This document shows, in pieces, positions 60,399-61,137 of a stretch of 61,137 nucleotides of DNA (its first letter is position 1; every line of letters begins with the position of its first letter). The position numbers and the translations under genes are program-made. Below the pieces are notes generated by a model. The model saw only the letters and a list, made by a program, of their open reading frames with translations. It did no database searches and was not told where the DNA came from. The DNA is from a virus. The DNA is taken from IMG/VR virus record IMGVR_UViG_3300035183_000546, positions 1 through 61,137 of that record, one strand, 5' to 3'.

Positions 60399-60721
60399 AA
60401 AGTATTTGGTTCATTAGTGTAAGCTTACTAGCTATAGTGTTAATGGCTATAAGCATAATTTTTATAGTGCTGTTGATCTTAGTGGATATAGTTATTAAAT
60501 TAGGGCATGTTATACTATTGGGTTTTTCTATGCTCTTACTAAAGGTAAAACATTTAAGATTAATCAGCGGATTATATAATAGCTTAGGCTATATACATAA
60601 GCTATTCGAGCTTTGCGAAAAAAATTTAAATTGGGCCTTAAATAAGTTAGTACGTTTCACGGAATTATGTAAGTATTATGTTGAAAGGGTAAAAAATGAT
60701 ACTAATTTTAACGGGTCCTAA
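60395..60721 (+). CDS. Small membrane protein
   Basis: A 108-residue protein with two hydrophobic segments (about residues 5-31 and 37-50: LAIVLMAISIIFIVLLILVD, VILLGFSMLLL) followed by a helical, amphipathic C-terminal half. Probably an inner-membrane protein. ATGA-coupled to the preceding gene. Membrane protein of unknown role. Confidence 0.55.
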   Translation: MKSIWFISVSLLAIVLMAISIIFIVLLILVDIVIKLGHVILLGFSMLLLKVKHLRLISGLYNSLGYIHKLFELCEKNLNWALNKLVRFTELCKYYVERVKNDTNFNGS

Positions 60722-60759
60722 CTAGAATGCGTGTATAGAGTAATCTATTAATTCATACT

Positions 60760-60777
60760 ATAAATCACATAAATCAC
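60760..60777 (+). repeat. Tandem 9-mer ATAAATCAC x2
   Basis: Two exact copies of ATAAATCAC, preceded by CTAT so that TATAAATC is formed, similar to the TATAAATC before the capsid genes. They lie 8 bases before the acidic-tail gene and may be a promoter or operator site. Confidence 0.4.
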
Positions 60778-60785
60778 AAAACATT

Positions 60786-61137
60786 ATGCTAAACATTGAA
60801 AGCCTTAAGGGGCAAAAAATCAAGTCCATAAAAGATTTGGGCAACGGTACTTCGTTAGTAACACTAGCTGACGGTACAACTGTATTAATTATTAATGCGT
60901 CTCTACTAGCTGTAGGAAAAGGTAAAAGTAAGAGTAAGCAAGAGGATGAGGATGAGGATGAAGAGGAAGAAGAAGAGGAAGAAGAGGAAGAAGAAGAGGA
61001 AGAAGAGGAAGAAGAGGAAGAAGATGAGGATGAGGATGAAGAGGAAGAAGAGGAAGAAGATGAGGAAGAAGAGGAAGAAGAGGAAGAAGATGAGGATGAG
61101 GATGAAGAGGAAGAAGAGGAAGAAGAGGAAGAAGATG
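60786..61137 (+). CDS. Protein with long Asp/Glu-rich tail, 3' end outside the window
   Basis: ATG at 60786 opens a frame that continues past the right edge; 117 complete codons are visible. Residues 1-45 form a small beta-rich head (KIKSIKDLGNGTSLVTLADG, TTVLIINASL), then a basic linker GKGKSKSK, then from about residue 53 (60942) an uninterrupted run of Glu and Asp, about 65 residues and still going. Such acidic tails can mimic DNA, bind basic proteins, or act in phase separation. Preceded by a tandem 9-mer. Role unknown. Confidence 0.7.
   Translation, partial: MLNIESLKGQKIKSIKDLGNGTSLVTLADGTTVLIINASLLAVGKGKSKSKQEDEDEDEEEEEEEEEEEEEEEEEEEEEDEDEDEEEEEEEDEEEEEEEEEDEDEDEEEEEEEEEED
60942..61137 (+). 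repeat. GAG/GAA/GAT low-complexity repeat reaching the window edge
   Basis: Imperfect tandem arrays of GAGGAAGAA and GAGGAT units, including a longer duplicated block (around 61020-61060 and again from about 61085). It encodes only Glu and Asp and runs to the last base, making it a likely point where an assembly would stop, and a site prone to length variation. Confidence 0.85.

Overview
The window is a near-continuous stretch of a tailed-phage genome (Caudoviricetes) with a contractile tail. A sheath, tube, tape measure, LysM/gp53-like, gp25, gp5/VgrG-like, baseplate-J and gpI-like set is present in canonical order, so it is a myovirus. No integrase, repressor, tRNA gene or CRISPR array is visible, so it reads as a virulent phage. 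The host is most likely a member of the Bacteroidota. Genes are preceded by A/T-rich stretches rather than Shine-Dalgarno motifs. TAnnTTTG-type promoter boxes occur. Two structural-region proteins carry Sec signal peptides ending in AQ. The fibre proteins use repeat motifs typical of Bacteroidota phages. The DNA is visibly AT-rich (not computed). Both window ends cut genes: the left end is inside an open frame, and the right end is inside a long GAG/GAA/GAT repeat, which is a plausible assembly break.

Layout. (1) 1-554: the end of a rightward operon closed by a strong terminator. (2) 658-3020: a leftward cluster of small, mostly unknown proteins that looks accessory or host-takeover. It holds a 2-TM protein, a Cys4 protein and a 15-codon remnant carrying a HAD-phosphatase motif. 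(3) 3087-4814: a divergent C5-cytosine methyltransferase-like protein and an Amidase_2 endolysin. (4) 4934-13001: packaging and head genes. These are a membrane-anchored protein, the large terminase interrupted by an intein with an HNH homing endonuclease, the portal, a head maturation protease/scaffold, a decoration protein and the major capsid protein. A perfect palindromic terminator follows. (5) 13043-21523: neck and virion-surface proteins, including a PKD-domain adaptor, head-tail connectors, a secreted fibre-like protein and a 962-residue secreted LamG/hydrolase-like/carbohydrate-binding protein. (6) 21567-37326: sheath, tube, tape measure, baseplate, fibres and a holin-like protein. 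(7) 37330-38013 (minus): a sigma-factor-like protein, convergent with the late genes and divergent from replication. (8) 38219-57976: replication, recombination and nucleotide metabolism. This covers a DnaB-like helicase, primase, UvsW-like helicase, dUTPase/dCTPase-like protein, thymidylate-synthase-fold protein, dCMP deaminase, family A DNA polymerase, CYTH protein, P-loop kinase, gp32-like SSB, RecA/UvsX, 5'-3' exonuclease, DUF1643, SbcD/SbcC, a PDDEXK nuclease and a NusG-like factor. (9) 58055-61137: small, mainly basic or membrane proteins of unknown role, then a gene with a very acidic tail.

The gene set resembles a T4-style lifestyle. The phage has its own replisome and recombination machinery (gp41/gp61/gp43/gp32/UvsX/UvsW/gp46/gp47 analogues). 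It has nucleotide-pool enzymes that could support modified cytosine, and its own transcription control through a sigma-like and a NusG-like protein. A contractile virion is built from two main late blocks. The most noteworthy points are the terminase intein, a possible cytosine-modification module, a domain shared by the decoration and sheath proteins, secreted polysaccharide-active proteins in the structural block, a CYTH/kinase pair, and the acidic repeat gene at the right edge.
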